Shown here: piece by piece, positions 1-12,900 of the stretch
Position numbering within the stretch: the first letter of the stretch is position 1
Layout: each line of letters opens with the position of its first letter
Assembly (NCBI GenBank): GCA_964539825.1
Contig: CAZIKF010000052.1
Location: 1 to 29,411 of the forward strand
Direction of reading: 5' to 3'
DNA from: CAZIKF01 sp964539825
GTDB lineage: Bacteria; Muiribacteriota; UBA6191
DNA: 29,411 bases
The notes under the pieces: model-generated
Databases searched by the model: none
What the model saw: the letters and a program-made list of their open reading frames with translations, nothing else
What the model was told of the DNA's origin: nothing
Program-made: the position numbers and the translations under genes

Positions 1-3000
1 GAACCTATAACTACCGCTGAGGATTCCGCGATGAAGATACCGTCAGCATCTGCTGTGGCACTCAGGTTTGTAACCGTGATGTCTAAAAGATCGGAGCCCG
101 AACCAATTCCTGAACCTGCCTCGAGGATGAGATCCGCGGAGGTAATGTCATTGTCACCATCTCCATCGATGATATCTGTCGTGGCCTTGAGATAGACACC
201 GCCGGTGCCTGCTGTAATGCTCTCTACGGTAATATTTGCCGTCGCTTCCATCCATACGTCACCGTCAGTGGTAGATACAGCGTTTCCGTCAGCAGCGGTT
301 ATGTCTCCTCCTGCCAGCATGTCGATGGTCTTGGCACTTGTGCTAAGAGCAATATCCCCGTCTGCATTGAGTAGGATGTCATCGGCAGCATCGAGGCTTA
401 GGTTGCCTGAACTAGTGGCGATGCTTGCATCCAGGGTGATGTCATTTCCGGAACCGGCGACTTTTAGCAAAGTTTCACCTGCGGAGCTTAAACCAGCTGT
501 ATCATCACCACCGTTGATGGCGAGAGAGCCGGAGGTTAAGGAAAGTACCAGGACACCAGTGCTGGTTAGATCTTCCTGAGCTGTGTCCGTTGGAGTGGAA
601 TCCACAGCACCGTCGATTCCAATGCGATTGACCGTGATGGCATTGAGTTTGTCTACGGTGAGATTATCGGCTTCTGTGATGAATAATCCGTCGGTTTTTA
701 CATCGGCACTGAGCGTTGCTACAGTGGTCTCGAAATGATTGCTTGAGGTTCCCACACCACCGGTACCCGTTACGTTGATTCTTAACTCATCCGCACTTAC
801 GTCCGTATCCGTGGTTCCACTATCTGAGATGTCCGCTGCAATCAGGCTCACATCTCCCGTGGTGGTAATATCACCGATGCTCATGGCATTTGTTACCTTA
901 TAGCGGATATTTCCGGAGCCCGTGGAAGTGCTGTCGCCGTCATTGAAGGTGATTGCATCTGCCTCGACATCAATGGTTCCGGTGGAGCTGGTCAGGACAT
1001 CCGCGTCCTGGATCAGGGTTCCCGAGGTAGCCAGTAAGGTGATGTGACCAGAACCTGCGTCAACATTTGCGTTGATGTCAATGTCGTCAGTAGAGGCGGA
1101 AAGATATACATTACCCGAACCTGAGGCAGTGAGTCCGGCACCTGAGGCACCACCTCCGATGGTGATGTCTGTAGCGGTCAGGACAATCGCTCCGTTTGAG
1201 CTGGTTGTTAGATCTTCCTGGGTTACTGCCTGAGTAGCAGTCGTGGCGTCAGTACCAACCCGGTTCACCGTCACTGTTTGGGAGCCGATGGTTACAGCGG
1301 TAGTACTGCTAACAAAAAGACCATCAGAACCTGCCAGAGCAGATAAATTGGTCACGGTGGTTTCCAGAATATCGACTCCCTGCCCGGCACCGGAACCCGC
1401 ATCCAAAACCAGTGAAGTCGCCACAAGATCTACGGACGAATCACTAATATCTTGATCAAAGATATCTGTAGCGGCCTTCAGATATATATTTCCCGTATCT
1501 GCACTGGCATATTCAACAGTTATGGTACCCCCACTCTCGACTCTTATATGCCCATCAACAGTATTGATCGCAGCACCATTTCCCTGAGTTATATCGCCGC
1601 CAGCCAGAAGATCAACGGTCTTTGCCGAGGTAGTGGTATCTATATCCCCTGATCCATTGAGCTGAATGTCATCGGCAGCATCCAGGCTGAGATTGCCGGT
1701 ACTTGTGCTGATGGTGGCATTGAGAATAATATCTTTCCCAGTACCTGCAGCTTTAAGAAGAGTCTCTCCTGCAGAACTCAATCCGGCCGTATCATCGCCG
1801 CCGCCAAGGGTAATGCTTCCCGCAGTAGTAGATAGTACCAACGCTCCCGTACTTGTTAGATCCTCCTGTGCCGCGTCACTTGGAGTGGACGTCACCGCAC
1901 CGGTGGTTCCCACGCGATTCACGGTTATGGCGTTGAGCTTGCCTATGGTTATGTCATCCGCCTCCGTGATGAATAACCCGTCTGTTTTCACATCAGCACT
2001 CAGGGTGGCCACTGAAGTCTCGAAATGATTGCTTGAAGTTCCAACACCGCCGGTACCTGAAACATTGATGCGAAGTTCATCCGCACTCACGTCCGTATCT
2101 GTAGTTCCGCTGTCGGAAATATCTGCCGCGATCAGGCTTACATCTCCACTGGTGGAGATGTCTCCTACTGTAAGAGCATTGGTTGCGTTGTAGCGGATAT
2201 TGCCAGAACCAGAACTGGTGGTCTTGCCATCATTGACGGTGATGGCATCGGCCTCGATGTCAATGGTTCCCGTTGAAGTCGTGGTTACATCCGCATCCTG
2301 GGTTAAGGTACCTGCCGTGGCAAGCACACTGATATGACCGGAACCGGCATCCACGTTCGCGTTGATGTCAATGTCCGCGGTGGAAGCGGTAAGAAGAACG
2401 TTTCCAGCACCCGCCGCACTCAGTCCTCCTCCTGACGCACCTCCCCCTATGGTGATATCTGTTGCGCTGATGGTGATTGCACCGCCATTGGTCGTGGTCA
2501 GATCTTCCTGGGTCTTGGCCGTTGCCGCGGTAGCCGCATCGGTCCCTACGCGGTTGACTGTAACGGTGATCGAACCCACGGTGATAGCTGATGAGTCGGC
2601 CACGAAGGTGCCGTCCGCATCGGCTGTTGTACTCAGGTTAGTGACCGTTGTCTCCAGGCGGTCAGCCCCAGACGCGATTCCTGAACCTGCCTCAAGAATT
2701 AGTCCCCCGGCGGTAACATCCACACCCGCATCCCCATCAAGAATATCTGTGGTGGCTTTGAGGTACACATTTCCAGTTCCCGCGCTGATGGATTCAACCG
2801 TGAGATTGCCACCACTCTCCATTCTTACATGACCGTTGGTGGTGGAAATATCTGCTCCGGCAGTCCTGGTAATATCTCCCCCGGCTTTGATGTCGATGGT
2901 TTTGGCAGTTGTGGTGGTGGATATATCCGCGTTGGTATCATTGAAGATCACCTGGTCATTAGCATCCAGGCTGATGTTTCCGCCTGAGGAAGTGATAGAT

Positions 3001-3966
3001 CCATCAATGGTAATGTCGCTGCCGGAACCGCCGGCCTTGACCAGGACTTCGCCTGCCGCGTTGATGTTGGTGGACACAAGAATGTCATAGAGGCGAATGC
3101 TTCCTGAGGTGGTATTTAGAACTACGTCTCCGCCGGAAACAATATTGGTCTGAACCGCGTCGGTTATGGTTGAGCTAACCGCTCCGTCGGTGCCAATTCT
3201 ACTCACGGAAATGGCGTTTAGATCAGCCACATTAAGGGCATCTGTTTCGGTTATATATAAGCCCCCGTCCTGTACAACGGCACTTAAGGTACCCGTGGCT
3301 GTCTCAAGGTGATTGGCTGAGGTTCCAGCCCCACCCGTACCGGTCACGTTGATGCGCACTTCACCGGCACTAAGGTCCGTATCCGTGGTTCCGCTATCTG
3401 TAATGGAAGCGGCAATAAGGCTTATGTCATTCCCGGCACTCATATCCCCAACGGTGAGGGTGGTGGTGGATTTGTAGCGGATACTTTCGCTAACATCACT
3501 GGTACTGGTGGTCGTTCCGTCGTTCATGGCAATGGCATTGGCTTCCACATCCACTGAGCCGCCAGTTGTGGTGATATCTGCTGCCTGGGTCAGGGTTCCC
3601 GAGGTCGCAAGTGCGCTGATATGGCCGCTACCTGCATCTACATTGGCGTTTATATCTATATTGCCGGTAGAGGCAGATAGAAGAACATGGCCGGAACCCG
3701 TTGCGGTTAAACCCGCCCCCGCATCCCCTCCATTGATCGTGATGCCTGTGGCGGAGAGAACAATGGCTCCATTGGAATTGGTCTGAAGATCTTCCTGGGC
3801 CCCTGAATCGGAAACTGTTCCTGTTCCAAGGCGGTTAACCGATACCGCGTTGATCTTCCCGACTGTAACTGCATCATCCTCACTGAGAAAAATACCTCCG
3901 CCTGTGGAAAGAGCCGAGAGATTGGTTACGTCAATCTCAAGAGCATTGGAGGAGGAACCTATATCT
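1..3966 (-). repeat. Tandem array of ~213-residue half-units paired into 427-430-residue units
   Basis: Six half-units are marked by a V-[NS]-R-[VIL]-G-[TI] signature whose Arg codons lie at 624, 1260, 1914, 2550, 3198 and 3831 (spacings 636, 654, 636, 648 and 633, all multiples of three). Alternate half-units are more alike, so full units repeat at 1281, 1290 and 1281 bases using the landmark at 115, 1396, 2686 and 3967. Shared order: [ET]-T-V-[TA]-x-L-S-A, D-G-[LI]-F-[IV], V-N-R-x-G-T, Q-E-D-L-T, G-G-[GD], D-I-x-[IL]-[ND]-A, G-x-[IL]-[SD]-L-x-A, S-G-[NS]-[IL]-R or G-x-[IV]-[RW]-[MV]-E, [GT]-x-[IV]-[YS]-L. The array continues beyond position 1. Likely a long, regular beta-helical stalk. Confidence 0.88.
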
Positions 3967-6900
3967 CCTGCCGCAGTCATACGAAGGCTTGCGGCACTTA
4001 CTTCGGTATCTGAATTACCGCCATCCACAATGGTAGAGCTCGAATCCAGGGTCACACTACCTGTTCCTGCACTCAAACCGCCCAGGGTTAAAGCACCCCC
4101 ATCAGTTTCGTAGCGAATATTTCCATCATTGGTAGTAACCGTGGCTCCATCACTCATAGTGATCGTGGTGGCAGCTAGAAGATCGACGGTTTCTCCTGAC
4201 GCACTGGTGGTCAGGTCCCCGGAACCGTTCTGAGTGATGGCATCCACGGACACGACCGAGATGCTTCCCTTTGTGGAAGTCATGGAAGCATTAATCGCAA
4301 TCGCGTCTGAAGCACCTCCACCAGACTGCACCAGAACATCGCCGGCATCTCCACCTACTGTAAAATCCCCACTGATGGTTATAGCTCCATCAGCGGTTTT
4401 GATCTGTACCGTACCATCCGTTCCATTGGATGTGATGCCATCAGAAGCGATGGTCAGGGCATCGGCTTCTTCCACGTAGATTCCACCTGAGGTGGAGTTG
4501 GTACCGGTAATGGAGGTCACGGTGGTGTCGATCTCTTCGGAACTGGTTCCAAAGCCGGCTCCTGAACTGAAAGTTAGAACCGTGGAGTCACCGTAGATGT
4601 TGGAGGTTTCCCCGGTGAGATTATCTGAAACCGTACCGCTAGAGCTGGTAATATCTACCGTACCATCGGCTTCGATTTTACTCAGGGAGATATTACTACC
4701 TGCCTCCAAAGCCACTGCACCGCCGTCAGATCCATCAACAGAACTGATGGATTTCCCATCGGTCATGGCAATGGTACCGGAAGCACCATTGGCTTCCAGG
4801 GTAATCAGTCCGCCCGGGGTGGAGATATTCTCCTGAACATTGATGGTTTCATTGGCCGATTGTATGGTGATAGTACCGGCACCGGAATTGGAAACCGTAG
4901 CCGTATTGGTAATGGTTCCATCGGCTTTGAGTAGAATTGCCCCGGTAGTTCCGCTAACCTCATCGGCAACGGAAATATCCGTGTCCGTACCGGTATCCCT
5001 TGCTTCTAAAGTGATAGAACCCGATCCGGTTGTGCTTACCCCTGTTTGTCCTGAAGCCACGGTGAGATTTCCATTCAATGTTGTTACTGTAATCGTAGAA
5101 GACTGCCCGGCGTCGGTCTGCTGAACCTGGTTTATGGTCATGTCTCCGCCCGAAGCCAGTTCGGTTAGAGAAAGATTTCCGTCTCCCGAATTTACCGCTG
5201 CAATCGTGGTGGTCTCAAGAAAATCCAGGTCAATGCCTGTCACGGCAGTTACCGTAAGAGTTCCTGCAGTCAGAGCCTCACTGGAGACTCCGTCATCCGT
5301 ATCATTTAGCTGGCGGATTTTGCCCGCGTCCGAATAGAGGGTAATGTTCGAACTGATCGCCTCAAGATCGTTATAGATGTCGATATTATTCACCGCGTCT
5401 AAGATGATATCTCCGGTACCCTTGAGAACCTTGTCGCTATTGGAGTAATCCGCGATGGTGATAGACCCTCCAAAAATCGTTACTTTATCTAAAAAGGTAT
5501 TTTGATCTGCGGAAAATACCCCAACAGTAACCGCCCCCGCGCTGGCATCGGCGTGGTTGTCCCCGTCGTCTTCGTGACCGATGATAATCTCGGAGAAACC
5601 GTCTGAGAGGGTACGAAGTTCAGTAGCAGTAATATTTAAGACATTGCTGGTACTCTCTCCCGGAGGCGAGGCCACGGATATGGCGTTGCTGACCGTTGCC
5701 GTCCTCAGGGTGATCTTACCCCCGCCAGTACTGGTGATTGACTCTTCCGAACCCTGGAAGTTAATTTCATCACCCTCCAAGAAGATGTCCCCACTGACAC
5801 TTACTCCTGCCTGGAATACAACCTGAGTCGCCCCTTTTATGGTGAGATCTCCTGTAATCGAAAGCGCTTCCTTAAAGGTCACCACACCACTGTTAGAATT
5901 GATCAGAAGGTCTCCGTTAAGCGTAACTTCTCCATCAAAGGTTACGTTTACAGCTCCCGCGGAACTATCGCCGGGATCCTGGATGGTGATGCCCTCAAGT
6001 GGATCACTGCCCCCCACATCCCCGTCAAAAGTGACGTGGCCTGCGGCGGTAAATAGGACCAGGGAGTCGTCTCCTGCTGAACCATCGCCATTAACGGTGT
6101 GCGTGGAGGAAGTACCCATGGCGATTCCCGTTCCTCCCTCAAGAGTTCTAGCACCCTCAATTAAAAGAGAGTCACCATAGGAGAGTATGCCAGCAGCAGT
6201 GGTATTCGCGGAAATCGTCGTGGTATGTCCCGAACCTTCGATGATCAGGGAAGCCCCGTCCGTTAAGACAAGGTCGTCATAGATGAAAGTCTCTCCGCCA
6301 AGTCCTGGGTTTTGTATAAAGAGATCATCCTGGAAGGTAATGGTCTGTGAGGTGTTACCATCATCCCCGATCTTGATCTGGTGAGCTCCATCATCAGAAC
6401 CGATCACAATCTGACCGAATCCGTTTTTCAACTGAGATAATTCAGTAAGTTCAAGATGGAAGGAATTCGTAGTGTCATCCGCGGTATCGCCGATGATAAT
6501 TTCACGGCTGGAATCCAACGGTTTGAGGGTCAGGGTGGCTCCAGCGGAACGAATTTCATCATTGATGGTTACGTCGTTAGACGAAATGGAAATGTCTTCA
6601 CCACTTCCGTCAATGGGATCGTCAATGGTTTGTTCACCAGAGAGATTAGTCACGGTGGTGTTCCCACCTTTTGACCCTCCTTGCACGGAAATACTCTCCG
6701 CAGCCATGATGGAGACGTGATCCCTGTTCTCACTAAGCACATTAAGCTTTTCAGCATCGATGAGAATGGAGAGGGTTCCCTTTTCAATTGCATGGCGAAG
6801 GGCTGTCTGTTCATCTGTTTCACCAACCTGGGCCGCCTGTTCGTCTGCAAATAAACGTCCCCCAATATTCTTCTTGGCGGCAATGGTCATTTCCCCGCCG

Positions 6901-9900
6901 GTGGTACGAAGATAGACGTTTCCGGGCTGGCGCAGCGGCGTGTTGTTTGCCATATGGGTGATTTCTTCGAAATCTGCGGCGTTGGCGACAATAATTTGCC
7001 CCGTAGTGGCATTTACTGAGATCTTCCCTTTCCCAAGGGCCCAGAGGAGTTTCTCTTCAAAGGTTTCACTACCGTCATGGGAATAATTCCCATCTGAGGT
7101 CAGCCAGTTAATAGCGCTCATGGGGGTGTAAATCGCACCCACACTAGAGGTCAGGGAGATGTTACCTGAACCTGCGACATTGATTCCTTCGGTTAATTTG
7201 ATATCCCCGGTTTCCGTGGTGATACTGACCCCGCCCCCGGTGGTAGTGATATCAGCATCAAGGTTAAAGTAGGAATTCGTACCAGCAGCGTAAAGCGTTA
7301 CCAGACCTGCTGAGGCATTAATACCGTTACTTTCCACTTTGATGTGTCCATCCAGGGTCTCGATTGTTACCGCTCCGCCAGAATGGGAGATCTTCTTAAT
7401 GACGATGTCATCGGTTTCGGTGATACCGATGGTTCCACTTGAAGTGTTGGTCAGATCAAGCTCCTTGACCTGAACTTCAAGCCCACCCGATGCACCGGAC
7501 CCAATCCCGTTAGCAGCACTAATGACGAGCTTGGCCCCGGTGGCAATAATGTCTAAAGGACTGTCGCCGGAATCAAGAACCGCTCCGCCGGAGCTTGAAA
7601 TCACCAAGGGATTGGTGTTGGTGGTTCTGAGTTTTCCAACGGTGATATTGCCAGAAGCGCTCATAGAGATCAGACCCGCACCCACACTAACTTCCGATTC
7701 AGAGCTTAGAGTGACGGCACCGCTTGTTGAACTAAGACTTACATTAGCTCCCGTGGTAGTCAGATCAGACTGTTCATTTAGAGTGACTCCCGTACCTCCA
7801 GATAAGGTAATCGTACCCGTTGCCGTGGTTACCGACTGGTTCAGGGTCAATACCCCGCTACCGTCGGTTCCCGCGCGCAGAATCACATTGTTGCCGCCCG
7901 TGGTCTGGATTGCTGAGTCAAGGGTCAGATTTCCGGCCGTATTAAAGGTAAAGGTTGAACCAAGGTTATTCTGGGTAACCGACGAAATCGTTACTCCATC
8001 GGATTCGGTAATGTTAATCGTACCGTTTGCCGTTAATTCCAAGGTGTCTGCTTCCAGGGTTGCTGTAAGGGTTCCAGCGGAACTTAAGTTCACACTTCCA
8101 AAGTTTGCCGTACTCGTAAGATTGATAGTCCCTGTCTTTGAGGTAACATCCACGGTTCCAGAGGTACCCGTAATAGAGGAAATAGAAATATTTCCATCAG
8201 CTAAGATGGAGAGGTCCCCTCCCCCCATGACAATACTGCTCACACTTAGCGCTCCGGTCTGGATAATGGTCAGGTCACCGGTATTTGTCATGCTCACTTG
8301 TATAGTACCTACGTCAGTGGTCAGCGTCAGATCCTGACCTGCGCTCACAGTGAGGTTTTTCGCTGTCACGGTATCCCCAAGTGTCATACCATTGGTGGCC
8401 GTAAGAGATACATTGCCTCCCGTTCGTCCTACGTTCAAGGGTGATACGACAACAAGATCATCGCCTGCGGTAAAGCTAACGCTCTCATTCGTGTTCGTGG
8501 GCATATCTACAACGGTCAAAGTTCCCGTGACACTCATGGTGACACTACCGGCAGGCTTATTGGGTGCTATGAGAATATAGTCTCCTGTAACGCTGCCTGG
8601 CAGGCCACCGGCTGTCATGGTGGTGGATGTGGTGGATAAACCTGAGGATTCAGCGGTATACGCGATCTCTAATTCATTACCGCTTCCAGAATCGGTGGGC
8701 TCATTAATGGTCACCGTGGTTCCGGCTGTGGTGCCTTTCAAGGTAACCGTCCTCCCAAAAACATCCACTTCGGTCTGTTCTCCAGAATCATTGTGGTTCA
8801 ATTCACTAATGGTGCCAGAGGCATCCAGGGTGACCGTAGCGTTCAACTTCTCAGATCCCTTAGCAAATCCGGCCTCTACGTTATCTACCTGGAGATCATT
8901 CCCGGATTTGAGCGTAATATGATTACCGGAATTATCCTCAATGGTACGTACCAGGTGGGCCTGCATGGTGTTTCCGGACGTCACGTCTATCTTTCCGTTG
9001 TTGGCAATAACCGAGGTAAGACTTACGCCATCAGCCTCGTTAATCACGATATTTCCAGAACTTGTCGACTCGGCAGTAATACTTCCTACCAGGGTATTAA
9101 GGCTCATACCTCCGGTTGTACTTACATCCAGAGTACTGGCAATGAAAACGGAAGAGTCGTCGGTACTGATAGATGTGGCATCAATGTCTAGCGTACCAGT
9201 CGATTTATTCGCGGAGACTAGCCCACCCTGTACTGTTAAAGTACCATTCACATCAATGGTGACATTCTTGGCTGAATCAAAGTTACTCAGTCCTCCAATG
9301 AAACCAGAGAGAGTAAAGCTCTCCTCAAGTTCAAGATAAACATCATTTTTTGCGCGAATCTCGAAATTACTCGCATCCAATCCCTGGGTTCGAATGTTGA
9401 CAAACCCAGAGTCTTTATTGACCGTGGTATATACACCGTCATTATTCGTATCTACTGCCTGCTTCACTAAATTTTGACCCGTAGCAGTGATCTTAATTTC
9501 ATCAATGGCACCATCACTAGCAATGATATCCCCGTTGATGATTACATCCGCCCCGGATTTTAGCTCCAGAAGCTTACTTGCCGTAAGGGTTCCGCTAATC
9601 GATAATACAGAACCCGTCTCCAAGATGATCGAATGAGCGGAGAGATTCCCCGGAAGAAGCTTGGAATCCGTGGAGCCAAACTGGAAGTATTTTCCAGCCC
9701 TGTATTCAATGAGATTGGTGGCGTTGAAAAATTTATAGATATCCACCACGCCTTTGGTGGCGCTAAAACCTATCCCGACGGTGAAGTCAAGACTGTCACC
9801 GCTAGTGGGAGTCGCTACTTCTATATTTTCATCCACGGAGATCAAGCGAATGGTATCTCCGATTATCTTTGAGGTACTGAGGACCTGCAGATCATTTTCC

Positions 9901-12900
9901 GCCTGAAGCGTTACCGTGGTAGAAGCGTTCTTGGCGGTCTTAACCGACTTGATGATCAGACCTTCGGTTTTCTCAATATAGCCGTCCTCCTCACTGATAC
10001 TGATGTCACCGCCAGTAGTATGTGCCTGGGTAAGTTCATTAATGGCTACTTCGAGACCTGTAATACCGGAGACAGCGGTCATGGTGAGTTTATCTGCAAC
10101 CAGATCCACATCGGTGTCCGTAAAAGACTCCTTGATCTTACCGCCGGAGGTTAAAGTCACATCTCCCTGTGAGGTGACAGATGTAAGCGTTATGTTTTGA
10201 GTCAAATTATCTTTATTTTTAACGGTCGGTAAGTCACCGCTTCCGGTGGCGTAGGTCCCGGCAACAAGGCTTCTGATAAGAAGATCAGATCCTGCTGTAA
10301 TAGCAATATCATTGGTATCCCGGTCAGTATTTAGCAGTACATCCGTTGCTTCAACAATTCCGCTTGCGCTAACGGTGAGACTTCCATCAAAGACATCCAA
10401 ATCCTGTAGTTCCAACTTCTTGGAAGTGGTCTGGGTAAGGGTCACAGCGCCTACACCTTTGGTCTGGATCTTGGCCGCAGAAACATCCGTTCTCAGGCTC
10501 AAGGATCCTTCTGCTTCAATCTCTAAAACATCCGCCGTGATCACATTAGTAGACTGAGTCATGGAACCCTGGGCCTTGAGGGTCACATCCCCTCGACCAG
10601 AGGCCTTGACCTCAGTCAAGGTTAAATTCGCCGTGCCGCCCTTTTTAAACGTCTGAACCGTGATGTCATTTTTATCACTAGCACCAAGGGTGTTGGCTTT
10701 GGTAATAGTGACATTGCCAAAGACCTTTACGTCGATTCCACCATCAGTGGCGATCACATTACTAAGGGTCAGATCAGAGATATTAACAATGGCGATGTCT
10801 CCTGCCTCGGAGAGCTGCGCATCCAAGCTTGAGATATCCGTATTTGCGCCAAACCCTGTAGCCGTACGCCCATAAAGGACCGATGATTTCATTAAGCCTT
10901 TATCATGGGTCAGGGAACCTGCCGTAGCGCTGATTTCGATTCTGTCGCCTGCTTCAAGGGTAGATTCCGAAAGTGTGATATTTCCGCCGATATCTCCGGC
11001 CTCAAGACTTATGTCCCCTGTAGCGGCGGTGGCTTTTAAGAACGCATTGATATTACCGGTAATGCCCCCGTCATCGACGGTTCCTACAGTGTCATCTCCA
11101 GCGCTGATGTAGATTCGGTTCTTTGCTTCCACTTTTCCGCTTAGCTCCACATCCTGCACTGACTTCAAAATGACTTGATCGTCGGCCTTAATTTCACCAC
11201 CCGCCAGAATTTTTTCATCTGATGTAAGTGTAATATCTGATCCGCTCTCTGTGGTTATGAGGCTCCCGGCCTCCGCAATAGTTAGCAGAGATCCGGCGTG
11301 TAGAGTGAGAGCGTTACCTGAGGTGATTTTGGCAATCGCTGGAAGATCCGCACCCGCAAGGGTGACCCCTTCCAGTGTCAGATTTGTCGCGGCGGTCAGA
11401 GTAAAGGTGTCTGCCGAAGAAATCACGCCGCAGATATGGGCATTAGCACCTGTGAAAATACTGATATTGGTACCTTTTAAAGAATCTGCTCCAAACTCCG
11501 CCGTTCGTTTTGTGGCTTCCTGGAAGTCTCTAATCGTACGGGTCTGGGTTTGCTGATCCGTAACCGCCTTACGCTCCCAGACAGTTTGGTTTTCAAACTG
11601 AACAACCTTTACCTCTTTCGTGGTTGTTTCATAGATGGGTCGGTAATCAAAGGTGTCTTCGGACTGGTATACAAGCTGATACTGCAACTGTATTCTCTGG
11701 TCTTTAATATCGTGCCAGTTCGAAGTCCAGCTATAATCATAATCAAACTGATTTTCATAGACTTGAGTGGTGATCTTGTTACGGGCTTTTACAAAACCAC
11801 CTACGTCGTCTCCACCAAATTGAGTGGTGTAGACACTGGTAGACTGGACCTGATCATAAGTATTGAGCCATGTTCCTGTGACGGAAGTTGTTGGATCGGA
11901 TCCATTAAAGGAAAGTCCATCATGGGAATTATTATTGTCCCCTGAGACGTCATGTCCATCCCAAACATCATTGAGAATCCAACGATCGCTTCCGGAGGCA
12001 GTACTGGAACTTAAGTCTCTCCAACCCCAGTTGGGTACATCGTTATCAGAGCTGTAAGAAATCGACGAGCCATCGTCATTATCCATCCAATAACCACCCA
12101 GACCCTGGTAGGCTCCCCAATATTTCCAAAGACCAACATTTACATTTGAAGTTGTAGCTGCGCTACCCTTTTGGCTAAATGCTGAAGTGTCCGTTGATAG
12201 TGCGGTTCGAAAGTCAGTTCTGCCATAGATATCATCGGTATAACGCCCCTGGGCTCCTCTTGGATCATCTCCGGTGCTATTGGAAGAGGAGTTTTCCCAA
12301 TCCCAATTCGGGTCTCGGTTCTTAGTCATGCTATCGTAAGTGGCACTTCTTGAGGATATTTCAAAGGTTCGAATACCGGTATTGTCAGTATAATCAGTAG
12401 CCCATCGTGCTCCGTTGCTATCAAAATCCTGTGTATCAGCTGTAATTCTCGCAGCGTAGTTAGCAACCCACCAAGTTGAGGTATCAGTAAGGCTGAAAGT
12501 AGGAAAAGAATCGAAAGTAGACGAATCATTTGAGATCCATTTGGACTTATCCTGATCATAATCAACATCAGAATCATCTTTGTAGCGTCCCACCAGTTCT
12601 CCGGTAGGATTGGAAGTAGCTGACACCCAACTACCACCCGAATTTGTCCCGTCCCGATTCGTATCTCCCGTGAGATACTTAGCTTCACCCTGAGAGACTA
12701 ATCTCAAAATATTCTCGGCCGCTCCTTTGGGCATCTTCACATATTTATCTCTCCACCCGGAAATATCAACACGGTAAATCACATCAGAATTGCTAGCCCA
12801 AGAAGGAGTTACTGAATTGCTGGTGGCGTTGCCGTTAAGTGTTTGCTCGATCGTGGCATTTGAGTAGGAGAAATCAAATAGAGGCATGTAGCCAGTATTG

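Noticed and set aside
1..3966. Tandem repeats as a possible mobile element, satellite or assembly duplication
   Set aside because: The units stay in frame, differ at many synonymous positions and encode conserved strands, so they are protein repeats.
5948..6160. Minus-strand open frame of 70 codons in another phase
   Set aside because: It is a shifted-frame reading of the VTF/GDL strand module and has no features of its own.
7522..8337. Plus-strand open frame of 271 codons, the longest on that strand
   Set aside because: It lies antisense to the giant frame and has the Val/Pro/Ser/Leu-rich composition expected from reading Gly/Thr/Asp codons backwards. Many similar frames recur in the same phase along the window, and none shows a recognisable domain or ribosome site.
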